In this document: piece by piece, positions 52,227 through 60,398 of the stretch
Layout: each line of letters starts with the position of its first letter
Numbering within the stretch: the stretch's first letter is position 1
Notes under the pieces: model-generated
The model's input: the letters and a program-made list of their open reading frames with translations, nothing else
The model's database searches: none
Told to the model about the DNA's origin: nothing
Translations under genes and position numbers: made by a program
Assembly: GCA_039198065.1 (NCBI GenBank)
Contig: JBCCTU010000001.1
Coordinates: forward strand, 434,001 to 498,000
Length of the DNA stretch: 64,000 nt
Reading direction: 5' to 3'
From: CALHVX01 sp039198065
GTDB lineage: Bacteria; Pseudomonadota; Gammaproteobacteria; Pseudomonadales; Azotimanducaceae

Positions 52227-52847
52227 ATGGCGTTATCTCCTTGTGTTTGTTCCTTTGCGCTGCCTTCGGTACAGCGCCAGGTTGGCTGGCTGGTGTTACT
52301 GGCCACCTACGGATTTACCGCATCAGCATCGGCTCAGGAATCGTATACGGATCAAGCGCGGGTCGTTCGCGTTGACCCGATCATCACCCGTGAACGAGTG
52401 ACGGAACCGGTCGAGCAATGCACGACGATTGAGCATGCCCCGGTGGTTCGTTACCAACCGCCGGTACATCGACGTCCGCCACCACCGCACGACGTTGTGC
52501 GCTCCGTGGTCGGCGGTCTGATCGGCGGCGCCGTGGGCAGCAAGTTTGGTAAGGGGCGTGGGCGCAAGGCGATGACGGTACTAGGCGCGCTTGCGGGTAG
52601 TCGCATCGCTAACAACCGTGCCGCGCGCGACAGGTATTACGACGACTCTCACCGATATGTTCGTGAGCACGGTGGTGTTGAACGCAGCTGCGAGCAGGTT
52701 ATGCGAGTCCGGGACATCGAAACCATCGAAGGCTATCGGGTCCGCTATCGCTATCAGGGAATCGAAGGAACCCGGGTCATGGCTGAGCCGCCCGGTGACA
52801 CGATTCCAATCTCGGTTCGAATCGAACCGGTAAGTGTCAATGACTGA
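52227..52847 (+). CDS. Secreted glycine-zipper 2TM-like protein
   Basis: A 206-residue protein. A signal peptide (GWLVLLATYGFTASASA) is followed by YTDQARVVRVDPI, a Pro/His linker (PPVHRRPPPPHDV), a glycine zipper (VVGGLIGGAVGSKFGKGRGR and VLGALAGSRIANN, about 90-130), and a C-terminal strand-rich segment (GYRVRYRYQGIEGTRVM then IPISVRIEPV). Such proteins sit in or near the outer membrane and are loosely related to Rickettsia 17-kDa antigen-like/SlyB proteins. Two cysteines flank the zipper region. It opens the 52-59 kb cluster. Its ends resemble the last gene of the cluster. GTG 52224 is an alternative start. Confidence 0.85.
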   Translation: MALSPCVCSFALPSVQRQVGWLVLLATYGFTASASAQESYTDQARVVRVDPIITRERVTEPVEQCTTIEHAPVVRYQPPVHRRPPPPHDVVRSVVGGLIGGAVGSKFGKGRGRKAMTVLGALAGSRIANNRAARDRYYDDSHRYVREHGGVERSCEQVMRVRDIETIEGYRVRYRYQGIEGTRVMAEPPGDTIPISVRIEPVSVND

Positions 52848-52913
52848 CACCAGCGTCTTCACTGCAAACCCGTTCCGAATGAACGGCCCTGCTGATCCAG
52901 GAGGATTTTGATC

Positions 52914-53762
52914 ATGACAACAGTAGTTGAAGGGAGGCTGCAACAGCGTCTCCCGACGTTTACGCGAATCGGCGTCGCGGCGCTTGCCTTGCTTGTGGCT
53001 ACCGCCAGTCTGGCAAACACCGGCACGGGCCCGGTGGTGCGGCTCTTTCCGACGACGGTCCTCGAAGATATTCGAGAAACGGGCATGGTGGCGGAGGAGA
53101 TGGAGAACAATCTCCAGGAGGTCATCCAACGGTTGGACCTGCAGCAACAGCTCTATACCGACAGCCTCTGTCAGGGTGCAGATGGCGACCAGGGCTGCGC
53201 GCAGATCGCGAAACAGCTGGGCGCTACGTACCTCGAAATGTTGAATCTCATGGGCGAACGACTCCCGGATATGGAACGGGCTGTAAACAGCACCCGGGAG
53301 AGTCTTGAGGCCCGGCTGCGGAAGGAACTGGGCCAGCGTACTACGCCCACCACGCTGCAGGATTCTCTGCTCGGCAAAGCGCGGACGGCGAGTACGAACG
53401 CATCGCGGCCGGCGTTGCGGGGCCGGTCAGGTGTGCGCCTGTCGGATCGCTTCAATCAGTACTACAAGCTCGTAGCTACCAATCGCGACGGGCCCAGTTC
53501 GTCACTCGCTGTGGTAGCGGCGGACATTTACCTCGACATGGAAGAAGCGTCGCGGCTGATTGCAGCGACCCAGGAAGAGATCAGTCGGGCGACGTTAATG
53601 GAACAGCTTAACCAGTCCTTCGGGCTGATCACGCCGGAAATGGCTGCTGTGGTTGGTGGGGTTAAGGAGATTCTGTTTGGCGAGTCGGTCGAAGAGCTAC
53701 CGATCGCCGATGCCCCCTATGTTGCCGGCCAGGGTGATTTTGTTAGTCCGCTGGAGATGTGA
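52914..53762 (+). CDS. Secreted helical protein of unknown function
   Basis: A 282-residue protein starting at ATG 52914, with a strong AGGAGG at 52899-52904. The signal peptide is VAALALLVATASLA with cleavage before NTGTG. The mature protein is mostly alpha-helical with coiled-coil potential (VAEEMENNLQEVIQRLDLQQ; LNLMGERLPDMERAVN) and has a Cys pair (SLCQGADGDQGCAQ). The C-terminal third again has helices (ASRLIAATQEEISRATLMEQ). I do not recognise a family. It is second of the cluster and 8 bp before the lipoprotein gene, suggesting a periplasmic partner of the ExbB/ExbD-like pair. Confidence 0.75.
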   Translation: MTTVVEGRLQQRLPTFTRIGVAALALLVATASLANTGTGPVVRLFPTTVLEDIRETGMVAEEMENNLQEVIQRLDLQQQLYTDSLCQGADGDQGCAQIAKQLGATYLEMLNLMGERLPDMERAVNSTRESLEARLRKELGQRTTPTTLQDSLLGKARTASTNASRPALRGRSGVRLSDRFNQYYKLVATNRDGPSSSLAVVAADIYLDMEEASRLIAATQEEISRATLMEQLNQSFGLITPEMAAVVGGVKEILFGESVEELPIADAPYVAGQGDFVSPLEM

Positions 53763-53770
53763 GAACCACT

Positions 53771-54313
53771 ATGAACCGATTACTTTCTCTATTACTAGCC
53801 ACCGCCTTACTGGCCGGCTGCGAGACCACACCAGTGGCCGACGTCTGCGGCGGGCCGCTGAGCTCCAATCTTGATCAGGCCGTGAGCGACGTTGAGTCCC
53901 GGCTGGCTTCGGGCTGTGAGTACCAGTTCGACAGCTACTTCGATCAGCTCCTTGCGATCGCCGAGAATGACCCGGCAGCGGAGAATCGGAAGGTCTTCAG
54001 CGACCATCTGATCGCGGCAAAGAACCTCGGTGTCATCAGCCAGCGCCAGGCGCGGGAGCGCTACAACCGCTACTTCAATATCAAGTTCGTGTCGCTTACC
54101 GGTGACTACAACACCTGTTCCCAGGCCTGCCCGGATCGCCGCACGCTGCTTATGAATATGAAGCGCGAGCTTGGTGATAAGGAGCGTGGACTGTTACGCA
54201 TCAGCAAGGACCAGGCGAGCTTTTACCGCGCAGACGTGCTGTTGAAAGAAGCGGACCTCGTACTCGAAGCAACATGCCGCGCGTGCGAGGCCGGAGCTCT
54301 GGGAGCGCGATAA
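53771..54313 (+). CDS. Lipoprotein of unknown function
   Basis: A 180-residue protein with a signal (LLSLLLATALLAGC) ending in a good lipobox; the acylated Cys is residue 17. The mature part has six more cysteines (C28, C50 and two pairs in NTCSQACPD and ATCRACEAG), which could form disulfides in the periplasm, and a helical core (YFDQLLAIAENDPAAENRKV). No known family. Its stop TAA overlaps the ATG of the ExbB-like gene (TAATG), indicating tight coupling to it. It may be the outer- or inner-membrane lipoprotein component of the machine encoded here (inference). Confidence 0.78.
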   Translation: MNRLLSLLLATALLAGCETTPVADVCGGPLSSNLDQAVSDVESRLASGCEYQFDSYFDQLLAIAENDPAAENRKVFSDHLIAAKNLGVISQRQARERYNRYFNIKFVSLTGDYNTCSQACPDRRTLLMNMKRELGDKERGLLRISKDQASFYRADVLLKEADLVLEATCRACEAGALGAR

Positions 54314-54921
54314 TGCAGCGCGCGTGGGAGTTTCCGCTGGGTACGCTTGCCGGAGTCGGGGTTGCCTTTGGCGCGCTCTACACGGGCGCGTTCGAGGCAG
54401 CGAAGCCGCTCGGCTCGGCAGCCGGGCTGAGCGGTTGGATTGCTCTGAACCTTGGGCACTCAGTCTGGTTCTTCGGCATCGTGTTGGCGCTCTACCTTCT
54501 GAACCTCCATCGACTCAACCACCGGCTTGACCACGTGCCAGAGTCGCTCGAAGTGGTCGAGCTCGACCAGCTGTCTGATGTGTGGATCAATCTGTTCATC
54601 GGCATCGGCGTGATCTGGACAGCCGTTGGCATGCGTTCGGCACTGCAGGCCGCGCTTGGTGAGCCGGCGGTGGCTGCGAGCAGCGCTGACGCTGTGTTAC
54701 GCAATCTTGTCGATGGCGGCATCCTGTTGGCACTTACGACGACCATCGTTGGTGCCGTGGGTGGGTATCTGATGCGCCTTGCAAAGACTCTGCTTGTCGG
54801 TGCGCGGCTGCAAGCCGTGTACGACGAGCAGCAGGGCCAGCGGTTAACTGCGCTGTTGAACGCTGCCGAGCGCATCGAAGCGCGCCTCGAGCACCAGGGG
54901 GCGTCGAGCCATGCGTCCTAG
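54313..54921 (+). CDS. MotA/TolQ/ExbB-like proton channel subunit
   Basis: A 202-residue membrane protein with three or four helices. One is near GHSVWFFGIVLALYLLNL. The two that matter are NLFIGIGVIWTAVGMRSAL (about 92-112) and NLVDGGILLALTTTIVGAVG (about 133-155). The TxxGM motif and the Thr-rich, Gly-ending third helix are the signature of the ExbB/TolQ/MotA pore helices, with a charged helix after them (LLVGARLQAVYDEQQGQRL). The family uses the proton motive force to move a periplasmic partner. The next gene, overlapping by 11 bp, encodes an ExbD-like protein, which supports the call. Confidence 0.7.
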   Translation: MQRAWEFPLGTLAGVGVAFGALYTGAFEAAKPLGSAAGLSGWIALNLGHSVWFFGIVLALYLLNLHRLNHRLDHVPESLEVVELDQLSDVWINLFIGIGVIWTAVGMRSALQAALGEPAVAASSADAVLRNLVDGGILLALTTTIVGAVGGYLMRLAKTLLVGARLQAVYDEQQGQRLTALLNAAERIEARLEHQGASSHAS

Positions 54922-55807
54922 GGCCAACCCGTCGATGGATGCAGACGGCCTGCAGGCCGACGTGATGCGGTTTATGGCCATTATCGCGTTCTGTCTGATT
55001 GCTGTTCTGGCGTTGGTGCGCCAGATCGAACCTTCGATACCTGATGCTGCGGACTCGACACCGGTGTCTGCTCCAACTTCGTCCGTAGAGCGGTCCAAGC
55101 GCGAGCCACAGGTTGTGCTGTCAAAGCCGCAGCCAGTGCTGCCACCTGTTAAAGCCAAACCCATGCCTGAGTTAATGCCTGGGTCAATGCCTGAGTCGAA
55201 GCCGTCGTCCGAGCCAGAGCCGCCCGTGGCCGCGTTGGAGCCCATCCCAGCGTTGCCGGAGCCACCACGCGTCGAGCCTACGGTCCCCATCGCGCAAGCG
55301 GTTTTAGAGCGCGAACCGAGCGCGCCGGTCAGCATTCCACCCGCACGAGAAGGTGATGCTGCCACTGCCTCTTCCGCCGCCATGGCACCGATACCGGAGG
55401 CGGCCGGCGATCCCGAACCCCAAGCGCAGGACGACGAAGAACAGGGGCTGTCCCTGAGGTTTGCAACTGATCAGGACTTTTTGAGGCTGATCGCCCGGGG
55501 TGACGTCGGCGTTTACCTGTTCAGCGCAGCCGTTGCTGATCCCGCGGCGTTTAAGCTGGCCCAGGACTACTCCTTCCGGCAGGCCGCGGCGCCTCGTCAG
55601 CTGTTCGAAATGCTACCGGACACCATTCCGGAGCAGATTCGAAATCGTGCTCGCCGGGCGTTGGCCAACGATCCGGCGCTGAGGTTCGGTCTCGAGTTTC
55701 CGCTGCGAATCCAAACGCAGATCGAGCGGTACGTAAGCCAAGTGCAGTCCGGAGAGCTGCTCATTGATCGCTATGGGAGAGTTCGTCATGTCAATCCGCA
55801 AAGCTGA
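54911..55807 (+). CDS. ExbD/TolR-like single-pass protein with long periplasmic arm
   Basis: 298 residues. A short cytoplasmic N-terminus is followed by one membrane helix at about 18-37 with an acidic residue at its start (QADVMRFMAIIAFCLIAVLA). Asp17 sits where ExbD/TolR have their essential Asp. A Pro/Glu-rich periplasmic linker of about 130 residues follows, containing a 4-residue repeat (MPEL MPGS MPES). A conserved-looking C-terminal domain (about 175-298; GLSLRFATDQDFLRLIARGD and ELLIDRYGRVRHVN) follows. It is much longer than ExbD (about 140), so the C-domain may be the working end. It overlaps both neighbours. Confidence 0.65.
   Translation: MRPRANPSMDADGLQADVMRFMAIIAFCLIAVLALVRQIEPSIPDAADSTPVSAPTSSVERSKREPQVVLSKPQPVLPPVKAKPMPELMPGSMPESKPSSEPEPPVAALEPIPALPEPPRVEPTVPIAQAVLEREPSAPVSIPPAREGDAATASSAAMAPIPEAAGDPEPQAQDDEEQGLSLRFATDQDFLRLIARGDVGVYLFSAAVADPAAFKLAQDYSFRQAAAPRQLFEMLPDTIPEQIRNRARRALANDPALRFGLEFPLRIQTQIERYVSQVQSGELLIDRYGRVRHVNPQS
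55163..55198 (+). repeat. 12-bp tandem repeat x3 in the ExbD-like linker
   Basis: ATGCCTGAGTTA, ATGCCTGGGTCA and ATGCCTGAGTCG follow one another and encode Met-Pro-Glu/Gly-x in the periplasmic linker. Confidence 0.85.
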
Positions 55808-57191
55808 CCCGCGACGCGTCGAGTTGAGCAGCCGCGCTTTTTTTGCGTCCGGTGTGTGCTGTCCCATCGATTGGTTTCGCAACCTGGCGATGATGCTGGT
55901 GCTGGGATTCCCGGTCGCCGGATGGTCCGCAGAACCCCGCGGTGAGCTTGGTCTCTGGCTCAAGCAGTCGGTTGCTCCAGCGCTTGTCGAGCGCGTCGGC
56001 AGCCATCCGCGCTTCAGCGGTAGCACCATCGAGCTGGTCGCGCTGGACGGTGATCAGCCGACCGATACCACCAATCGCCTCATCGCCGGTATGCACGATT
56101 ATCTGCGTCATCGGCTGCTCGAACAGAGTCGCGCGCGCATTGCCTGGCAGCGCTCCAATGACTGTGAGCGTGAACGGCCGTCTGTGTACTTGCTCGGAGT
56201 AGGGGTGCGCCGGCTGAGCGGCAACCGCTACCAGGTGCGCATTGGTGCGTTGGATCCTGAGGAAGGGGTCTGGCTGCCGGGCACCAGCTTCCGTTGGCAG
56301 GGGCTCCTATCGACCGCCGATCGCCGCCTCCTTCGTGATCGCTATCGGGATGGAACCGCAGGCAGTCGCACCCTGCCGTTGCCCTTGGATGATGCAGCCG
56401 CGGTGAGCAACGCGTTTGTCGCGCAGCTGCGCTGCAGTTTTCCCTTTGGTCTCGAAGGCACCGTTGATCTTGTCGATGACGGTGCCCGGCAAGGGCTTGA
56501 AGCGCAGCTGCTGGACGATCTGATTGCTGCCGGGCTCGCCCGCGGGGTGGAAGCGGATCGTGAGGCGGACTGGCTGCTGACACTGCAGAGCGGTCCGGTT
56601 ACCGGCACGACCCGCGAGCTCGCGTTGATTGCTGCGGCGGAAGGCGAGCGTGGGCGACAGCGTCTGGCACGCGTTTTCGTTCGCGATGACGGCCGCTCGG
56701 TCGAGCAAAGTGCGGGTAGTTTTGAGCAGCCCGCGCTCGTTCCGTATGCGGATGGTCCGCTGCTTGGCGCCGTCACTCGAGGTGCCGACGAGCGATGCGA
56801 TTCGCGCAGCCGTGAATCCTGTGCCGTTCTTGATTTCAAGCTGAATCGCAGCGCCTATCTCTTCAGCTTCCGTACCGAAGGCGGAACCGTGGAGCCGAGC
56901 CAGTGTCAGCCGCGGGCGTCAATGGCAGAAGACGGCCGCCGTCGTTATCGCGTGCCCGTCAGCGACGAGCGTGGGCCGATGACCTTCTATGTCGTTGCGA
57001 CCCGCGATCCCGAGGCAGCGGAGGAGCTGGCTCGTTTACTTCGTGGGGTCGGCAGCTATTGCTCGCGCAGCTCCCAGCTGCCGAATCGGTGGTTGGAACG
57101 GCTCGAGGCAGCATTGAGCGTTGATGATTCGCTGAGCTGGCGTGCGATCGAGATCAATGCGGCGGCGCCGGTAGCGGTTGCCGATCGGTAA
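55788..57191 (+). CDS. Large secreted protein with possible DUF4384-like C-terminus
   Basis: A 467-residue protein starting at ATG 55788 (GGGAGAG upstream), overlapping the ExbD-like gene by 20 bp. The signal sequence is LAMMLVLGFPVAGWSA. The N-terminal domain (LWLKQSVAPALVERVGSHPR and LIAGMHDYLRHRLLEQSRAR) recalls the beta-alpha domain used by FlgO/LPP20-like outer-membrane proteins. The C-terminal part (FKLNRSAYLFSFRTEGGTVE; RYRVPVSDERGPMTFYVVA) resembles DUF4384, a domain found in secreted, often protease-linked proteins. Both matches are by eye and tentative. Several paired cysteines suggest disulfides. Confidence 0.65.
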   Translation: MSIRKADPRRVELSSRAFFASGVCCPIDWFRNLAMMLVLGFPVAGWSAEPRGELGLWLKQSVAPALVERVGSHPRFSGSTIELVALDGDQPTDTTNRLIAGMHDYLRHRLLEQSRARIAWQRSNDCERERPSVYLLGVGVRRLSGNRYQVRIGALDPEEGVWLPGTSFRWQGLLSTADRRLLRDRYRDGTAGSRTLPLPLDDAAAVSNAFVAQLRCSFPFGLEGTVDLVDDGARQGLEAQLLDDLIAAGLARGVEADREADWLLTLQSGPVTGTTRELALIAAAEGERGRQRLARVFVRDDGRSVEQSAGSFEQPALVPYADGPLLGAVTRGADERCDSRSRESCAVLDFKLNRSAYLFSFRTEGGTVEPSQCQPRASMAEDGRRRYRVPVSDERGPMTFYVVATRDPEAAEELARLLRGVGSYCSRSSQLPNRWLERLEAALSVDDSLSWRAIEINAAAPVAVADR

Positions 57192-57206
57192 CGCGAGGAG
57201 GACCGT

Positions 57207-57935
57207 ATGCGTTTCGTTGTGGGACTGATCTTTGGCTCGCTGGTAACCCTTGGTGCGGCCGCGCTACTGGAGTGGCCGTCGTCCATGGCGGTATCAGAAG
57301 CTGCCAAGGATCAGAATGCAGAGCGGCGTCCCGTCGCATCGGAAGCCTCGGTAACTGAATTGCCGGAACCACCCGCGCAGGAACCACTTACGCCGGAACT
57401 GACCACAGCTGCGGTGGACTCTTCAGATACTCCGATTGCCGCGGATACTTCCGACACCTCGGAGACGCCGGATACCTCGGGTACCTCGGGTACAGAGAAG
57501 CCATCGCTCATCGCAGCGAAAGCTGTTAACGACCTACCGCCGATAAAGCCCGCGTTAGTGCCGATCGAAAGCAATTTACCGCCGGGTGTTCCCCTCGCTC
57601 GGCGGCGAGACTTTTCCTTGCGGGAAGCCGATGAGCGACTGTCCGGTGACGGTCCGGAGAAGCGAGAGCGCGGTGAGGCACCGGCAGCACCGACCGCAAC
57701 CGCGTCGGGGGATGGCGCAATGTCCGCGGTCAACGAAGTCTCGGTGTGGACTCCGTTTCACAGTGAAGCATCAGCGCGCGGTTTCGCGCGGCGGCTCTCA
57801 ACGCAGCTCGGCTACCCGTTTTCGGTCACCAAGGTTGCAGCTGCCGAATACCACGTGGTGTTTGCCTACGCTGACGATGCGCAGCGGGCATTGCTGGAGC
57901 AGCAAGTCACTTCAGTTACCGGGCGGGCGTTGTGA
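57207..57935 (+). CDS. SPOR-like domain, membrane-anchored protein
   Basis: 242 residues. The N-terminal anchor is VVGLIFGSLVTLGAAALLEW. A long disordered Thr/Ser/Pro/Glu-rich linker follows, with a Asp-Thr-Ser repeat. The last 65 residues have the SPOR pattern: VWTPFHSEASARGFARRL, then PFSVTKVAAAEYHVVFAYA and DDAQRALLEQQV. SPOR domains bind denuded glycan strands at division sites. GAGGAGG precedes ATG 57207. The next gene, a lytic transglycosylase, overlaps by 4 bp (GTGA); pairing of a glycan-binding SPOR protein with a glycan-cutting enzyme is functionally coherent. Confidence 0.72.
   Translation: MRFVVGLIFGSLVTLGAAALLEWPSSMAVSEAAKDQNAERRPVASEASVTELPEPPAQEPLTPELTTAAVDSSDTPIAADTSDTSETPDTSGTSGTEKPSLIAAKAVNDLPPIKPALVPIESNLPPGVPLARRRDFSLREADERLSGDGPEKRERGEAPAAPTATASGDGAMSAVNEVSVWTPFHSEASARGFARRLSTQLGYPFSVTKVAAAEYHVVFAYADDAQRALLEQQVTSVTGRAL
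57444..57488 (+). repeat. 9-bp degenerate tandem repeat x5 in the SPOR-protein linker
   Basis: Five successive 9-bp units (GATACTTCC, GACACCTCG, GAGACGCCG, GATACCTCG, GGTACCTCG) encode Asp/Glu/Gly-Thr-Ser/Pro repeats. Confidence 0.8.
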
Positions 57936-58654
57936 GACGGGGATGCTGGAGCTGGACTGCCGCCCTGGGCGTGGTGCTGCTTTTGGCCATCGCGGTCCAG
58001 GCGCAGGCGCGCACGATTCCGTACCGCAGCTGCTTTGAACGCAGTGCGGACCAGCACCGTATCCCCGTTGATCTGTTGATTGCCGTCAGCGCCGTCGAAA
58101 GTAACTGGAACGCTAATGCCCGGTCCCATGCGAACGCCCATGGATTGATGCAGATACAGTGGCCGGGGACGGCCAAGCATCTAGGTGTTCGTCGGGTCTC
58201 GGATCTTTACAAGCCCTGCACCAATATCGAGTTGGGTGCGCGCTACCTGCGTGAGCTCCTCGATACCTTCGGTAACGATGAGCAGATGGCGTTAGCGGCC
58301 TACAACTATGGACCGAGCCGTATTGCCAAAGAAAAGACGCTACCCGCTGGCGCCCGGCGGTATGCAGCAAAAGTGCAGTCCAAACGAGGGCTCGCTGCGG
58401 GCATGGCGATTACTAGGGCGGATCAGCGCGCAGTGAAGCCGGCTGCGGCGGTGGCTCGCCTGGCCGTGCTCCGGGTGCGCTCCCGACCGGCCGCGGAGCG
58501 GTACCTGCGAGTGTTAAAGCGGCGCGTTGCCGGTGCGGATTTTTCCTATCGACGGCTGCCGAATGGGCGCCATGGCATTGAGATGCAGCCTCGGGACGGT
58601 GGGCTCAGCCGCTCGGATCGACTGGTACTGGAGACGTTCGGATGGAAAACCTGA
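57932..58654 (+). CDS. Lytic transglycosylase (SLT family)
   Basis: 240 residues. The signal peptide is AALGVVLLLAIAVQAQA. The catalytic domain reads IPVDLLIAVSAVESNWNANA (catalytic Glu in AVESNWN), SHANAHGLMQIQWPGTAKHL and IELGARYLRELLDTFGNDEQ, ending in ALAAYNYGPSRI. These are the ES-GLMQ-AYNYG motifs of family 1 transglycosylases, which cleave peptidoglycan to 1,6-anhydro-muropeptides. The C-terminal 100 residues are basic and unassigned. GTG 57932 overlaps the SPOR gene stop (GTGA). Confidence 0.92.
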   Translation: MRRGCWSWTAALGVVLLLAIAVQAQARTIPYRSCFERSADQHRIPVDLLIAVSAVESNWNANARSHANAHGLMQIQWPGTAKHLGVRRVSDLYKPCTNIELGARYLRELLDTFGNDEQMALAAYNYGPSRIAKEKTLPAGARRYAAKVQSKRGLAAGMAITRADQRAVKPAAAVARLAVLRVRSRPAAERYLRVLKRRVAGADFSYRRLPNGRHGIEMQPRDGGLSRSDRLVLETFGWKT

Positions 58655-58989
58655 AGTTCTGTTTTGCGCTACTGCTTCTGCTCGCGGCTGCACCGCTGCG
58701 TGCGCAGACGATTGTGTATGGACAGGTCCTGTCGAGTGAACCGGTGTTTGCCGGCGCCGCGCAAGATGCGCAGGCGCTTTGTGAAATCGAGCCACCGCCG
58801 GAATCAGCCGGGTTGATGACTCGATTGCGTTGGGATCTCGAAGAACGGGCATTACTGATGCAGCGCTGTGAAGATGCGCGTGAGCCGAGCGGTTATATCG
58901 TCCGATACCGCTGGAACGGGCGCATCTTCACTCAGGAGTTGCCTTTTGACCCCGGTGAGCGAATTGCTCTGCGCCTCGATGTGCACTGA
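58642..58989 (+). CDS. Small secreted protein resembling the glycine-zipper gene ends
   Basis: A 115-residue protein with signal peptide FALLLLLAAAPLRA. The mature part begins TIVYGQVLSSEPVF and ends GYIVRYRWNGRIFTQELPF then DPGERIALRLDVH. These two stretches line up with YTDQARVVRVDPI and GYRVRYRYQGIEGTRVM...IPISVRIEPV of the protein encoded at 52227, but the glycine zipper between them is missing here. A Cys pair flanks the middle helix. It overlaps the transglycosylase gene by 13 bp and is the last gene of the cluster. A co-operating or competing paralogue is plausible. Confidence 0.75.
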   Translation: MENLKFCFALLLLLAAAPLRAQTIVYGQVLSSEPVFAGAAQDAQALCEIEPPPESAGLMTRLRWDLEERALLMQRCEDAREPSGYIVRYRWNGRIFTQELPFDPGERIALRLDVH

Positions 58990-59075
58990 GTGCGCGGAGC
59001 TTAGCCACCGTTTTTGAGCCTCTTCTAGGTGTGGGTTGAGCGGGCTATGCTCGGCACAAACTGAGAAGGCTCACC

Positions 59076-59999
59076 ATGAAAGCTTCTGTGCCCGATGCCG
59101 AAACGGCGGTTCGCGTTCCAACCCATGGCGGTCTCAAACGCGATCCCCGTTTCGTTGGCGACCTGTCCGAGCGCGGGCCGACGCGGGTGCGGGTGTCTCG
59201 TTTGCGCCAGGCAGTCACCATCCCGGCGCTGCTTTGCCTGTGTCTGCTCGCACCGCTGGCCTATGTTCTTGCGCGGGCCATGTCGCCTCGCGCGGCCGAC
59301 GCCGTCGTGCGGTGGTTTCATCGGAGCGTGCTGCGTCTGTTCAATCTGCGCCTGACTGTCCGCGGTCAGCCAGCAGCTGAGTCGCCGCTCATGTTCGTCG
59401 CGAATCACGCAAGCTATATCGATGTGTTTGTGCTGGGCGCACTGGTGCGGGGCTACTTTGTAGCCAAAGCTGAGGTCTCTAACTGGCCTGTGCTCGGTAA
59501 GCTCGCCGGTCTGCAGCGCACGGTCTTCATTGACCGCGATCCGCGTCGCACGGCCTCACAGCTCCGTTTGTTGCGGGAGCGCCTTGCTGCTGGCGATAAC
59601 CTGATCGTGTTTCCCGAAGGAACGAGCAGCGATGGTGCCCGCGTGTTGCCGTTCCGGCCGAGCTTGTTCGCGGCGGCCACAGACCCCGAGCCGGTCCCCG
59701 TGCAGCCGGTGAGTGTTGTGTATCGCGATTACGAGGGCCGACCCATGGCCCCCGCCGACCGTGATTTTTACGCCTGGTACCTGCCGATGACTTTTCTGCC
59801 GCACTTTCTCAATGGCCTTGGCACAGGCGCAGCGACGGTTGAGGTGTGCTTCCATGCTGTCCGTAGGTCTGAAGTGACCGGTAATCGGAAAACCCTGGCG
59901 GCTGACTGTGGCGCACAGGTGGCCGCAGAGGTCGAGGCGGTGTTAGCGAGAGCGGCGCCCGCGAGCGATCTTGCACCCGTTTCTCCGCCGCTGTCGTGA
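59076..59999 (+). CDS. PlsC-like 1-acyl-glycerol-3-phosphate acyltransferase
   Basis: 307 residues. A membrane helix (LLCLCLLAPLAYVLARAM) precedes the acyltransferase motifs: block I NHASYIDVFVLGAL, block II around FIDRDPRRTASQLRLLRERL, block III FPEGTSSDGARVLPFRP and block IV VPVQPVSVVYRD. Block I has Asn-His-x4-Asp (NHxxxxD). Such enzymes transfer a fatty acyl group to lysophosphatidic acid or to lyso-ornithine lipid (OlsA). An OlsB-like gene lies about 3 kb downstream, so OlsA is an option; not decisive. It is followed by a small membrane protein overlapping as GTGA. Confidence 0.87.
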   Translation: MKASVPDAETAVRVPTHGGLKRDPRFVGDLSERGPTRVRVSRLRQAVTIPALLCLCLLAPLAYVLARAMSPRAADAVVRWFHRSVLRLFNLRLTVRGQPAAESPLMFVANHASYIDVFVLGALVRGYFVAKAEVSNWPVLGKLAGLQRTVFIDRDPRRTASQLRLLRERLAAGDNLIVFPEGTSSDGARVLPFRPSLFAAATDPEPVPVQPVSVVYRDYEGRPMAPADRDFYAWYLPMTFLPHFLNGLGTGAATVEVCFHAVRRSEVTGNRKTLAADCGAQVAAEVEAVLARAAPASDLAPVSPPLS

Positions 60000-60379
60000 G
60001 TCCCTGGCAGCGTAGCCTGCTGGCCGGACTGGCAGGGTTCGTGGTCTACGGAGGCTGGGCGTACTACGTGAACATGCGCTACGGCACGATGATTGGCCTG
60101 CGCTCCGGGCTGTTGCAGGGCAGCTACAGCCTCGTGCTCACCTTCGTCACGACCCTGCTTATGGAGCGCCTCTACGATCGCTTTGCCGGTCTCTACGCAC
60201 GGCGTGTGGCGACTATCGCCGTAACCGGTGCGCTCCTGTTCGCCACCCCGTGCCTGATACACCGGTTGGCTGGGACGCCGGAAATACTGATGACCGTGCT
60301 GCCCGGTTTTCTCATCGGTATGGTGTACACGTCAGTTTACGTGTTCTCTCTTGCACGGCTGCGGGCCGAAATGCCCTAG
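59996..60379 (+). CDS. Small membrane protein, four helices, unknown function
   Basis: A 127-residue protein starting at GTG 59996, which overlaps the acyltransferase stop (GTGA). Hydrophobic segments are SLLAGLAGFVVYGGWAYYV, LLQGSYSLVLTFVTTLLMER, VATIAVTGALLFATPCLIHR and VLPGFLIGMVYTSVYVFSLA. Several Tyr and Arg residues lie at helix ends (YVNMRYGTMIGLRSG). I do not recognise a named family. Coupling to the PlsC-like gene points to a lipid- or membrane-linked role (inference). Confidence 0.7.
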   Translation: MSPWQRSLLAGLAGFVVYGGWAYYVNMRYGTMIGLRSGLLQGSYSLVLTFVTTLLMERLYDRFAGLYARRVATIAVTGALLFATPCLIHRLAGTPEILMTVLPGFLIGMVYTSVYVFSLARLRAEMP

Positions 60380-60398
60380 TTTGGGTTCAGTCCAGCGA

